Below are positions 48,100 through 55,375 of a DNA stretch of 62,880 nucleotides, piece by piece. Under the pieces are notes generated by a model, which saw only the letters and a program-made list of their open reading frames with translations, searched no databases and was not told where the DNA came from. The stretch is from the NCBI RefSeq assembly GCF_900239495.1, contig NZ_OENE01000034.1:1-62880 (forward strand), read 5' to 3'. The stretch is from Tenacibaculum finnmarkense genomovar ulcerans. GTDB taxonomy: Bacteria; Bacteroidota; Bacteroidia; Flavobacteriales; Flavobacteriaceae. Within the stretch, counting starts at the first letter, position 1; the number at the start of each line of letters is the position of its first letter. Position numbers and translations under genes: made by a program.

Positions 48100-48155
48100 G
48101 TCAATTCGAATAATTTTAAAGACTAAAAGAAATTAAAATTGTATCGAGAATTTAA
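48100..48155. repeat. Left half of dispersed long inverted repeat (family C)
   Basis: GTCAATTCGAATAATTTTAA followed by AATTGTATCGAGAATTT matches the left arm of the complete element at 30363-30488; the right arm is absent. It lies between the dioxygenase and decarboxylase genes. Confidence 0.65.
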
Positions 48156-48182
48156 TAGGATATATTTCATATAAAAAAATAA

Positions 48183-48713
48183 TTATTTCTTAATTTTATT
48201 AGGCGCTCCCATTACCGTTTTACAACTATTACAGGTACATTTTTTGGTATCAGAATAATAATTATCAAAAATAATAGGCATATCGGTTTCAATATTTTTC
48301 AAGGCAAATTCTTCTCTGTATAGCTGATTTCCGCAATTTTCGCAATACCATTCTAATGCATCTAACATTCCTTCCGACCTTGGATATTCAATCACCAAAC
48401 CAACCGTATTTTCGGTACGTTGAGGCGAATGCGGCACTTTAGCAGGCAATAAATAAATATCACCTTCATTAATTTCAACATCGATCATTTTACCATTTTG
48501 GTCGATAATTTTCAAAATCATATCCCCTTCTACCTGATAAAAAAACTCAGGTGTTTCGTTGTAATGATAATCCTTTCTATTGTTAGGGCCACCGACCACC
48601 ATTACAATATAATCGCCATTATCCCACACCTGTTTATTCCCAACGGGTGGCTTTAATAAATGACGATTTTCATCAATCCACTTTTTAAAATTTAAAGGCT
48701 GTACTAAATTCAT
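48183..48713 (-). CDS. nbaC: 3-hydroxyanthranilate 3,4-dioxygenase
   Basis: A 176-residue iron-dependent cupin that opens the ring of 3-hydroxyanthranilate to give 2-amino-3-carboxymuconate 6-semialdehyde. The active-site iron ligands are seen in HYNETPEFFYQVEGD (His and Glu, about 49-63) and LPAKVPHSPQRT (His near 97). The bacterial-type second, rubredoxin-like iron site has CENC near 127 and CNSC near 166. Length matches the bacterial form. It belongs to the kynurenine cluster with kynU and kmo upstream and the decarboxylase downstream. Confidence 0.93.
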   Translation of the reverse strand: MNLVQPLNFKKWIDENRHLLKPPVGNKQVWDNGDYIVMVVGGPNNRKDYHYNETPEFFYQVEGDMILKIIDQNGKMIDVEINEGDIYLLPAKVPHSPQRTENTVGLVIEYPRSEGMLDALEWYCENCGNQLYREEFALKNIETDMPIIFDNYYSDTKKCTCNSCKTVMGAPNKIKK

Positions 48714-48726
48714 ATTTCTATATTTT

Positions 48727-48812
48727 GGGCGTTCCCTAAAGGTCGGGCTTTCCGCTATATCTTTTTATAAAAGAAAAATTTTATAAAAAGGATGCCGCTG
48801 CAATCCCTAACG
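48727..48812. repeat. Hairpin repeat related to family A (variant B)
   Basis: Runs from GGGCGTTCCCTAAAGG to GCAATCCCTAACG. It has the same architecture as the inverted family A copy: a CCCGCTTTCCGC-like block (GGGCTTTCCGC here), a T-rich/A-rich central hairpin, then a GGATGCCGCTGCAATCCC block where family A has GAGCTC...CAATCGGGGCT. It fills the gap between the dioxygenase gene and the 72-aa gene. Confidence 0.65.
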
Positions 48813-48864
48813 CAAATTTCGTTTTTATTTATAATTTTGAATACACCAACAATCAGAAAAACAA

Positions 48865-49083
48865 CTAATTATTGTTTTGAACCATTGCTTTAATTTTGAT
48901 AGCTTTTTCAAAATGATTTAATTGATGCGTTTGAATCCACCAAGTAGCCACATCCATTAACAACTTCGGATTATCATTTTTATTTTGAAAAAACGCATAA
49001 AAAGACAAACCTACATTTGCACCTTTTTTAGCAATTTTATCATCACAAATAGCTGTGATTTTTTGTTTTATTTCTTTATTCAT
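48865..49083 (-). CDS. Small conserved-looking protein in the kynurenine cluster
   Basis: A 72-residue soluble protein of unknown function, starting MNKEIKQKITAICDDKIAKK and containing LLMDVATWWIQTHQLNHFEK. It has no signal peptide, membrane helix or metal-binding motif (one Cys, two His). It is in line with the kynurenine pathway genes and may be a small accessory protein. The RAYT gene and a REP palindrome separate it from kmo upstream, and variant B separates it from the dioxygenase gene downstream. I do not recognise a family. Confidence 0.6.
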   Translation of the reverse strand: MNKEIKQKITAICDDKIAKKGANVGLSFYAFFQNKNDNPKLLMDVATWWIQTHQLNHFEKAIKIKAMVQNNN

Positions 49084-49099
49084 ATATTTTCCTAGTAAC

Positions 49100-49132
49100 A
49101 GACCTCACAGGTTTTAAAAACCTGTGAGGTCT
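49100..49132. repeat. REP-type 33-nt palindrome, copy 3 (RAYT downstream flank)
   Basis: Perfect palindrome with arms AGACCTCACAGGTTTT and complement and a single central base. It ends eight bases beyond the RAYT stop codon. It is identical over all 33 nt to the copy at 49756-49788 on the other side of the gene. Confidence 0.9.
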
Positions 49133-49140
49133 AAATTTAA

Positions 49141-49710
49141 TTATTCTAAAACTAATACTGATAATTTTTCGTCAAACTCTAACTTCTTATGAATTAAATG
49201 ATTTATAAAATTATCTCTATCTCCAAATAATAAATAAATCGCTTCTCTTTTCAATAACGTGTTTTTATCTGAAATCAAACTTAAATAAGAAGAGTTTCTA
49301 TACAAATTTATATCTGTTACAAATCCATGATAAATTGGATTCAAATTTATATAAACAATTAATTTCTTTAAATATATTTCATCTGCTATTTTTATTCTTT
49401 TAAATCTATCTCGAAATAAACTACCACTTCTATCATATCTTTTATTGATTGATTTTGAATAAGAATTAAAAAAATTAGAAAATGCTTTAGAAACCAACTT
49501 CTCATCTGTTGATTCTTTTATCTGAACTAATAAATGAAAATGATTTTTTAATAAACAATAAGAGAATACGTCAGCAATAGAGCATATATGTGTTTTTATT
49601 AATTTCAAAAAATAAGAATAATTTTCATCTTCAATAAAAATATTTTCTCCATTATTACCTTGATTAAAAATATGATAATAATTTCCACTTTCTAATGATT
49701 CGTATTTCAT
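49141..49710 (-). CDS. REP-associated tyrosine transposase (RAYT; IS200-like Y1 transposase)
   Basis: A 189-residue single-domain HUH nuclease of the Y1/IS200-like superfamily, of the kind that processes REP/BIME palindromes rather than forming a classical insertion sequence. The metal-binding HUH motif is HFH at 57-59 within YCLLKNHFHLLVQI. The probable catalytic tyrosine is Tyr84 in FFNSYSKSINKRYDRSG, followed by the family's GSLFRDRFKRI segment. It also has the typical N-terminal YYHIFNQGNNGENIF. Perfect 33-nt palindromes flank it on both sides (49100-49132 and 49756-49788), with more copies at 129-161 and 10587-10619. The gene looks intact. It sits inside a kynurenine operon, on the same strand, between kmo and the 72-aa gene. 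Confidence 0.88.
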   Translation of the reverse strand: MKYESLESGNYYHIFNQGNNGENIFIEDENYSYFLKLIKTHICSIADVFSYCLLKNHFHLLVQIKESTDEKLVSKAFSNFFNSYSKSINKRYDRSGSLFRDRFKRIKIADEIYLKKLIVYINLNPIYHGFVTDINLYRNSSYLSLISDKNTLLKREAIYLLFGDRDNFINHLIHKKLEFDEKLSVLVLE

Positions 49711-49755
49711 ATATTTTTTATTATTAACGTATCAATTCATACAATATTCAAAATC

Positions 49756-49788
49756 AGACCTCACAGGTTTTAAAAACCTGTGAGGTCT
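49756..49788. repeat. REP-type 33-nt palindrome, copy 4 (RAYT upstream flank)
   Basis: Identical to copy 3. It lies 46 nt before the RAYT start codon and ten bases after the end of kmo, so the two copies form a bracket of about 690 bp around the transposase gene. Confidence 0.9.
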
Positions 49789-49798
49789 AAACCCGTTA

Positions 49799-51202
49799 TT
49801 ACAATCCTGCTATTTCATCTTCTCGCAAAATTTCATTGGTTTCTTTTACTACTTTTTGAAGAATTTCTTTTAGATATTTTAAATCCGTTGTATGTTTAAA
49901 ATCAGAATCAGCTACCAAATTTAACAATGCTTTATCTTGCGCACGTCCTTTTTTCATTGCTTGAGCATACGGAATATCATCTTTAAAAGTAACCATCGAA
50001 TATTTCGAAAAATATTCCTCAGGAAATTCCTTTTCCAACGCCATTTCCAATATTCTTTTCTCTTTAAATAACGGATTCGCTACATGATTTTTCATTTCCT
50101 GAAAATTATCGATTGCTAAATCAGCGATAGCATCAGTATTTTCTTTTCTTGCTTTTTCGTAGGTTTTAAACACCGTTTCCCAATCGCCTAAATTTTCATT
50201 TAAAACAGCATCAAAAATGGTAATATCTTCAAAAGAAGCATTCATTCCTTGCCCGTAAAAGGGTACAATTGCGTGCGCTGCATCTCCTAATAAAATAGTT
50301 TTATTTTTGTAATGCCAAGGCGAACATTTTACCGTTCCCAAAGCTCCTGTCGGATTATTTAAAAATTCCTCTTTAATATTCGGAATTAATTTTAATGCAT
50401 CTGGAAATTGTGTTTCAAAAAAATCGGTTATTTTTTCTTCGGATGTTAAATTATTGAAATTGTATTTTCCTTCATCATAACTTAAAAACAGCGTGACTGT
50501 AAAACTGCCATCCACATTTGGCAATGCAATTAACATATACGCACCACGAGGCCAAATATGTAAATGTTCGTTACTTATTTGATGATTTCCTATTTTATTC
50601 GCAGGAATTTCTAACTCTTTATATCCGTGAGATAAGTAATTTTGCGAATAACTAAACAAGAATTTTCGTTCTAAATAATAACTTTTACGTAAAACAGAAC
50701 CCGCACCATCAGTACCAAAAATTACATCCGAATTTATAGAGAATTCTTCTTTTGTATGATAATCTTTAAAATGCGCTATGGTATTTTCTATATCTACAGA
50801 AGTACATTTTTTATTAAAATGAATAGTTACATTTTCGTGTTTTTCGGCTTCTGTTAATAAGATCGCATTTAAATCTCCTCGTGAAATTGAATTGATACAC
50901 TCGTTATCTCTACCCGAATAATTTGATGAAAATGTGTTTCCTTCAATATCATGAATCAATCTTCCGTACATCGGAATACAAATTTCACGAGCTTTTTCGG
51001 CAACACCTGCTAAACGCAAGGCTTTAAAACCTCGGTCGGATAATGCTAAATTTATAGAACGACCTGCTGAAATATCAACAGTTCTTAAATCAGGTCTGCT
51101 TTCATATACGGCGACTTTGTATCCTCTTTGTGCCAATCGTAAAGCTAATAAACTTCCGCATAAACCTGCACCTATTATTAATATATTGTCTTTTTTATTC
51201 AT
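49799..51202 (-). CDS. kmo: Kynurenine 3-monooxygenase
   Basis: A 467-residue FAD-dependent hydroxylase that converts kynurenine to 3-hydroxykynurenine with NADPH and O2. The Rossmann fold IIGAGLCGSLLALRLAQRGY starts near residue 9. SAGRSINLALSDRGFKAL near 45-62 and the second FAD motif LLGDAAHAIVPFYGQGMNAS near 305-324 are signatures of KMO. Bacterial forms lack a strong membrane anchor, and none stands out here. The frame is open to 51235, but the ATG at 51202 puts the Rossmann motif at the usual distance. kynU is the next gene upstream on the same strand. Confidence 0.93.
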   Translation of the reverse strand: MNKKDNILIIGAGLCGSLLALRLAQRGYKVAVYESRPDLRTVDISAGRSINLALSDRGFKALRLAGVAEKAREICIPMYGRLIHDIEGNTFSSNYSGRDNECINSISRGDLNAILLTEAEKHENVTIHFNKKCTSVDIENTIAHFKDYHTKEEFSINSDVIFGTDGAGSVLRKSYYLERKFLFSYSQNYLSHGYKELEIPANKIGNHQISNEHLHIWPRGAYMLIALPNVDGSFTVTLFLSYDEGKYNFNNLTSEEKITDFFETQFPDALKLIPNIKEEFLNNPTGALGTVKCSPWHYKNKTILLGDAAHAIVPFYGQGMNASFEDITIFDAVLNENLGDWETVFKTYEKARKENTDAIADLAIDNFQEMKNHVANPLFKEKRILEMALEKEFPEEYFSKYSMVTFKDDIPYAQAMKKGRAQDKALLNLVADSDFKHTTDLKYLKEILQKVVKETNEILREDEIAGL

Positions 51203-51293
51203 TTTTATGCTTCTTTTTATTTTCCGCTTCGTCATTCTGAATTTATTTCAGAACCGCATCCATATCCAGTGTTATTTCTTCAATATTTTTTAA

Positions 51294-52574
51294 TTATTTT
51301 GATAACAATCCTTTTAAAATACTTACCATTTTATAAACATCTTCAAAAGAATTATACATTGGCGTTGGTGCGCAACGGATAACATCTGGCTCACGCCAAT
51401 CGGTAATAATATTATTTTCGGTTAGTTTTTTGTGCAAATTTTTATCTGCATTTTTTACTTGAATCGATAATTGACACCCTCTTTCTTTTGGATTTGAAGG
51501 CGTAATAATTTTAATATCCTCAGAATTTAACTCTTCAATTAAATTATTGATTAAAAACTCAAAATATCCTGTTAATTTTTCTGATTTTTCTCGTAAAGCC
51601 TCCATTCCTACTTCAGCAAACATATCTAAAGAGGCTTTGATGGCTGCCATCGATAATATTGGAGGATTCGATAATTGCCACCCTTCCGCACCCGCCATTA
51701 CATCAAAAGGTTGACGCATATTAAAGCGGGTTTCTTTATTATGATTCCACCAACCTGCAAAACGAGGTAACTCTTTATTAGTGGCGTGTTTTTCGTGGAC
51801 AAATAATCCGCCTAAACTTCCAGGTCCTGAATTTAAGTATTTATAGGTACACCAAGCGGCAAAATCTACGCCTGAATCGTGTAATTCAGGAGAAATATTT
51901 CCTGCGCCGTGTGCTAAATCAATTCCAACAAAACACTCTTTTGAATGTCCTATTTCAGCAATTCGCTTTAAATCTAAATATTGTCCTGTGTAATAATTTA
52001 CACCGCCAATTAATAATAGTGCTATTTCATCGCCTTGTTCAGCAATAATTGTTTCTAAATCTTCGATATTTAATAATTCTTCGCCTTTTCTTGGTTTCCA
52101 TTCAATTAAACCATCTTCGGCATCAAAACCATGAAAATTTAATTGCGATTGTACGGCATATCTATCCGAAGGAAAAGCGTCAGATTCTATTACAATTTTA
52201 TATTTCTTTTTCGTAGGCTGATAAAAAGAAACCATCAACAAATGTAAGTTTGTAGTTAAGGTATTCATAACTACAACTTCTAAAGGTTTTGCTCCCACTA
52301 TTTTTGCCATGTTTTCCGTTAAAAACTCATGATAAGGCAACCAAGGAGTTTCCCCTTCAAAATGACCTTCTACGCCATATTTTGCCCAATCATCTAATTC
52401 ATTTTGAATATATTTTTGAGTTTGTTTTGGCTGTAATCCGAGGGAATTTCCTGTAAAATATAACCAATCCTTACCGTTTTTATCTTTGGGAATATGAAAT
52501 TGATTGCGTAAGTATGCTAATTTATCTTCTTTATCTTGTTGTTCTGCGTAGTGTAAAGTATTTTGATAATTCAT
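51294..52574 (-). CDS. kynU: Kynureninase
   Basis: A 426-residue PLP enzyme that cleaves 3-hydroxykynurenine (or kynurenine) to 3-hydroxyanthranilate (or anthranilate) and alanine. The PLP-binding lysine is in CTYKYLNSGPGSLGG near residue 242. FTGNSLGLQPKQTQKYI near 40-56, VVMNTLTTNLHLLM near 102 and AGAEGWQLSNPPIL near 299 are signatures. It is the first gene of the minus-strand kynurenine cluster. Tryptophan dioxygenase and kynurenine formamidase, the earlier steps, are not in the window. Confidence 0.94.
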   Translation of the reverse strand: MNYQNTLHYAEQQDKEDKLAYLRNQFHIPKDKNGKDWLYFTGNSLGLQPKQTQKYIQNELDDWAKYGVEGHFEGETPWLPYHEFLTENMAKIVGAKPLEVVVMNTLTTNLHLLMVSFYQPTKKKYKIVIESDAFPSDRYAVQSQLNFHGFDAEDGLIEWKPRKGEELLNIEDLETIIAEQGDEIALLLIGGVNYYTGQYLDLKRIAEIGHSKECFVGIDLAHGAGNISPELHDSGVDFAAWCTYKYLNSGPGSLGGLFVHEKHATNKELPRFAGWWNHNKETRFNMRQPFDVMAGAEGWQLSNPPILSMAAIKASLDMFAEVGMEALREKSEKLTGYFEFLINNLIEELNSEDIKIITPSNPKERGCQLSIQVKNADKNLHKKLTENNIITDWREPDVIRCAPTPMYNSFEDVYKMVSILKGLLSK

Positions 52575-52583
52575 CTAATAGAA

Positions 52584-52620
52584 AAAAAGGATTGTTTTCA
52601 AATATAAAACAATCCTTTTT
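52584..52620 (-). terminator. Terminator of the PAS-domain gene, overlapping the kynU promoter
   Basis: Perfect 15-bp stem (52584-52598 and 52606-52620, arms around GGATTGTTTT) with a seven-base loop and a T run on the minus strand. Its loop region contains the -7 box TATATTTG (minus; plus 52599-52606) of the downstream kynU gene. Confidence 0.75.
52599..52606 (-). promoter_or_regulatory. -7 box of the kynU operon promoter
   Basis: TATATTTG on the minus strand is a perfect TAnnTTTG, placed in the loop of the upstream terminator and 24 nt before the kynU start. The -33 position reads TTAA, so the promoter may be weak or activator-dependent. Confidence 0.45.
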
Positions 52621-52664
52621 CATTTATTAAATACCCTATATTTATTTTTGATTTAACGTACATT

Positions 52665-53288
52665 TTAAAACGGTCTTTCTTCAGCAAAAAAGAACCAATT
52701 AAAAAATGCCCCTACTTTTTTGTCTTTTTTAGACTTTGACATATTCATTCCAGACGAAACTAAGCCCTCTATATAACTATCGTACTCTAATTCTTTGGTA
52801 TCTAAAAAACCATTTAAAAATTTCCGAGAAGCTTCCATTCCCTTTACATCTTCAATATCTTTAAGTTTTTTATATAAAGAAATTACCTCATCAATTGCTT
52901 TTTGAGGAGCTAATCTTCGAATTGCTTTGTAACTTAATACCTGTTCTTTTTCATCTTTTTTAACCGTAAAGTCAGTAACTACCCAATAATATTTACCTGA
53001 TTTCGCTAAGTTTTTAACTACGGCAATCATGTTTTTACCTTGTTCTAAACGCTCCCACATCATTTTAAAAATAATCCTAGGCATCTCTGGATGTCGAATA
53101 ATATTATGCCTTGCCCCTACTAATTCACGTTCTTCATACCCTGATGAAGCAACAAAATCTTCATTACAATATTCAATAACACCTTTTTTATCAGTAATAC
53201 TAATCAGAATTGTATCTTGCTCTAATAGTACTTTTTTATCAATAGGTATTGGCGAAGATATTTGTGATTTTCTTGATACTTCTTTCAT
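52665..53288 (-). CDS. PAS-domain protein (Aer-like)
   Basis: A 207-residue protein with one PAS domain (about 20-125). The run YCNEDFVASSGYEERELVGA followed by HNIIRHPEMP, and AKSGKYYWVV further on, is the pattern of Aer-type redox/oxygen sensors. The C-terminal ~80 residues are helical and may dimerise. No transmembrane helix, HAMP, chemoreceptor signalling domain, kinase or cyclase is present, so it is a stand-alone sensor module. The in-frame start at 53327 is possible but would add a hydrophobic N-terminus unlike the family; the ATG at 53288 is preferred. Confidence 0.75.
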   Translation of the reverse strand: MKEVSRKSQISSPIPIDKKVLLEQDTILISITDKKGVIEYCNEDFVASSGYEERELVGARHNIIRHPEMPRIIFKMMWERLEQGKNMIAVVKNLAKSGKYYWVVTDFTVKKDEKEQVLSYKAIRRLAPQKAIDEVISLYKKLKDIEDVKGMEASRKFLNGFLDTKELEYDSYIEGLVSSGMNMSKSKKDKKVGAFFNWFFFAEERPF

Positions 53289-53389
53289 TTTAAAATTATT
53301 TTTGATGACAAATATAAAAATGGACAAACATAAATTACATGATAAATATCATAAAAAACAACTAAACAACTGTTTATCAGGCTTACATA

Positions 53390-55279
53390 TTAATATAATA
53401 TTCTAAATTTTATAGTTCCGTCTATTTCTTGCAATTTTTCGATAACTTTTTTATCATATATTTTATTTACATCGGTAATTACATAGCCTACTTTTTCATC
53501 TGTCGATAAATACTGTCCTGTAATATTCAAATCGTATTTTGCCAAAACTTTATTGATTTTAGCCATTACACCGGGTACATTTTTATGAATATGCAAAAAT
53601 CGATGTGCATTATTTTGCCTTGGCAAGCGGATATTGGGGAAATTTACCGCATCTACCGTATTTCCTGAATTCATGTACGCCATTATTTTACTTGGCACAA
53701 AATCGGCAATATCTTTTTGAGCCTCCTCAGTGCTTCCGCCAACATGAGGCGTTAAAATTACGTTTGGCAACCCTTTTAATTCGGTGTAAAAATCACCATT
53801 TTTCCGAGGTTCTTCAGGATATACATCAACAGCCGCTCCTGCTATTTTACCCGATTTTAAACCTGCCACCAAGGCTTTAATATCAACCACAAAACCTCTC
53901 GATAAATTTACAAAATGAACGCCATCTTTCATTTGAGCAATTTCTTTTTCACCGATATAATTTTTGTTTGCCGCATTGTCATCAACATGTAAGGTAATTA
54001 CATCAGCAATATTTAATAACTCTTTTAAAGTACTTATTCTGCTCGCATTTCCTAGTGCTAATTTATCTTCAACATCATAATAATACACATCCATACCCAT
54101 TGCTTCGGCTAAAACAGACAATTGTTTACCAATATTTCCGTAGCCGACAATCCCTAGTTTTTTACCTCGGATTTCTCTCGAACCTTGGGCAGTCTTATTC
54201 CACTGACCATTATGAAGTTCGGTACTTCGCTGAAAAACACTACGCATTAACATAATAATTTCGCCAATTGCCAATTCGACCACCGAACGGGTATTACTAT
54301 AAGGAGCGTTAAAAACGACCACACCGTTTTCTTTACAGGCTTCTAAATTTATTTGTTTTGTTCCGATGCAAAATGCCGAAACCACCATTAATTTATCTGC
54401 CGATTCGATTACCTTTTTAGTAACCTGCGTTTTTGAGCGAATCCCTAAAACATGAACATCTTTTAATTTATCAATTAATTCTTCTTCGGATAAACTTTTT
54501 GACACCGTTTCTACGGAAAATCCATCGGCTGTTAAGTTGGTAAACGCATCATTGTGGACATTTTCTAATAATAAAATTTTAATTCTATTCTTTGGATATG
54601 ATATATTTCTTGGCAAATCGTTTAGGTATAAAAATTCGTCTAAATTAGGCGTAATATGATCGGCATTTGCGATGGTTTTTGCTCTTTGTACATTTTCGGT
54701 ATAAGCAAAAAAAGTATCGGCAACTCCTGCTTTTTTGGTTACCGCATCGCTATAACCGTCACCGATTACTTGAATTTCACCAGCTAAATTTAAGTTTTTT
54801 AAGCAGTCAATTTTTCCGTTGTGTTGCGATAACAAATTTTGAGTATCAAAACCTATTATTGCATCATTTTTATCAAACTCGAAAGTATTGGCAAAAACTC
54901 TTTCAGCAGGAATATTATATTCGGCAACAATCGGAATTATAAATTCCTTAAAACCTGCGGATATTACATAAATATCATCAGAAAACTCTTTAAAAAAATC
55001 TTTATTATCAGCAATTGAACGAGATACTTTTTGCTCTAATTCTTTTATCAATAAAGGTAAATCAGCTTTTGTAGCGTTTAATAAGTCAATCCGTTTTTTT
55101 AAAGATTCGGTAAACGATATTTCGCCGTCAATTCCTTGATTGGTTATTGTTATAATTTGATCAATAATAGCCTCTTTCTTCGGATTTCCTAGCAGACTGA
55201 TTTCTGCTAAAACATCTAAAGCTTCTACCTTTGTGAGCGTACTATCAAAATCGAAAACAAAACTTCTTTTTGGTGTCAT
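53390..55279 (-). CDS. Fusion of phosphoserine phosphatase (SerB-like) and D-3-phosphoglycerate dehydrogenase (SerA)
   Basis: A 629-residue protein carrying the first and last steps of phosphorylated serine biosynthesis. The N-terminal HAD phosphatase (about 1-215) has the nucleophile motif VFDFDSTLTK with Asp10 and Asp12, and the last HAD motif GDGYSDAV near 172. The dehydrogenase (about 230-545) has the NAD fold LGIVGYGNIGKQL near 376, the catalytic Arg in NLSRGFVVD and the Glu/His pair in PEEPR and LTPHVGG. An ACT domain at 555-629 (NVPGVMAKINKVLAKYDLNI) fits serine feedback. The middle step, SerC, is not adjacent. The fusion reads through without a frame break. Confidence 0.92.
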   Translation of the reverse strand: MTPKRSFVFDFDSTLTKVEALDVLAEISLLGNPKKEAIIDQIITITNQGIDGEISFTESLKKRIDLLNATKADLPLLIKELEQKVSRSIADNKDFFKEFSDDIYVISAGFKEFIIPIVAEYNIPAERVFANTFEFDKNDAIIGFDTQNLLSQHNGKIDCLKNLNLAGEIQVIGDGYSDAVTKKAGVADTFFAYTENVQRAKTIANADHITPNLDEFLYLNDLPRNISYPKNRIKILLLENVHNDAFTNLTADGFSVETVSKSLSEEELIDKLKDVHVLGIRSKTQVTKKVIESADKLMVVSAFCIGTKQINLEACKENGVVVFNAPYSNTRSVVELAIGEIIMLMRSVFQRSTELHNGQWNKTAQGSREIRGKKLGIVGYGNIGKQLSVLAEAMGMDVYYYDVEDKLALGNASRISTLKELLNIADVITLHVDDNAANKNYIGEKEIAQMKDGVHFVNLSRGFVVDIKALVAGLKSGKIAGAAVDVYPEEPRKNGDFYTELKGLPNVILTPHVGGSTEEAQKDIADFVPSKIMAYMNSGNTVDAVNFPNIRLPRQNNAHRFLHIHKNVPGVMAKINKVLAKYDLNITGQYLSTDEKVGYVITDVNKIYDKKVIEKLQEIDGTIKFRILY

Positions 55280-55375
55280 CGCATTTTATTTAAGGGTTCT
55301 TATCCAAAAATACAAAGGATATTAAACAAGTAATGTACTATTTTAAAAAGATTTTATTTTTTTATCCATAGCATA

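Noticed and set aside
48060..49800. CRISPR array in the repeat-rich kynurenine region
   Set aside because: The repeats are few, differ in type, are not regularly spaced and no cas genes are present.
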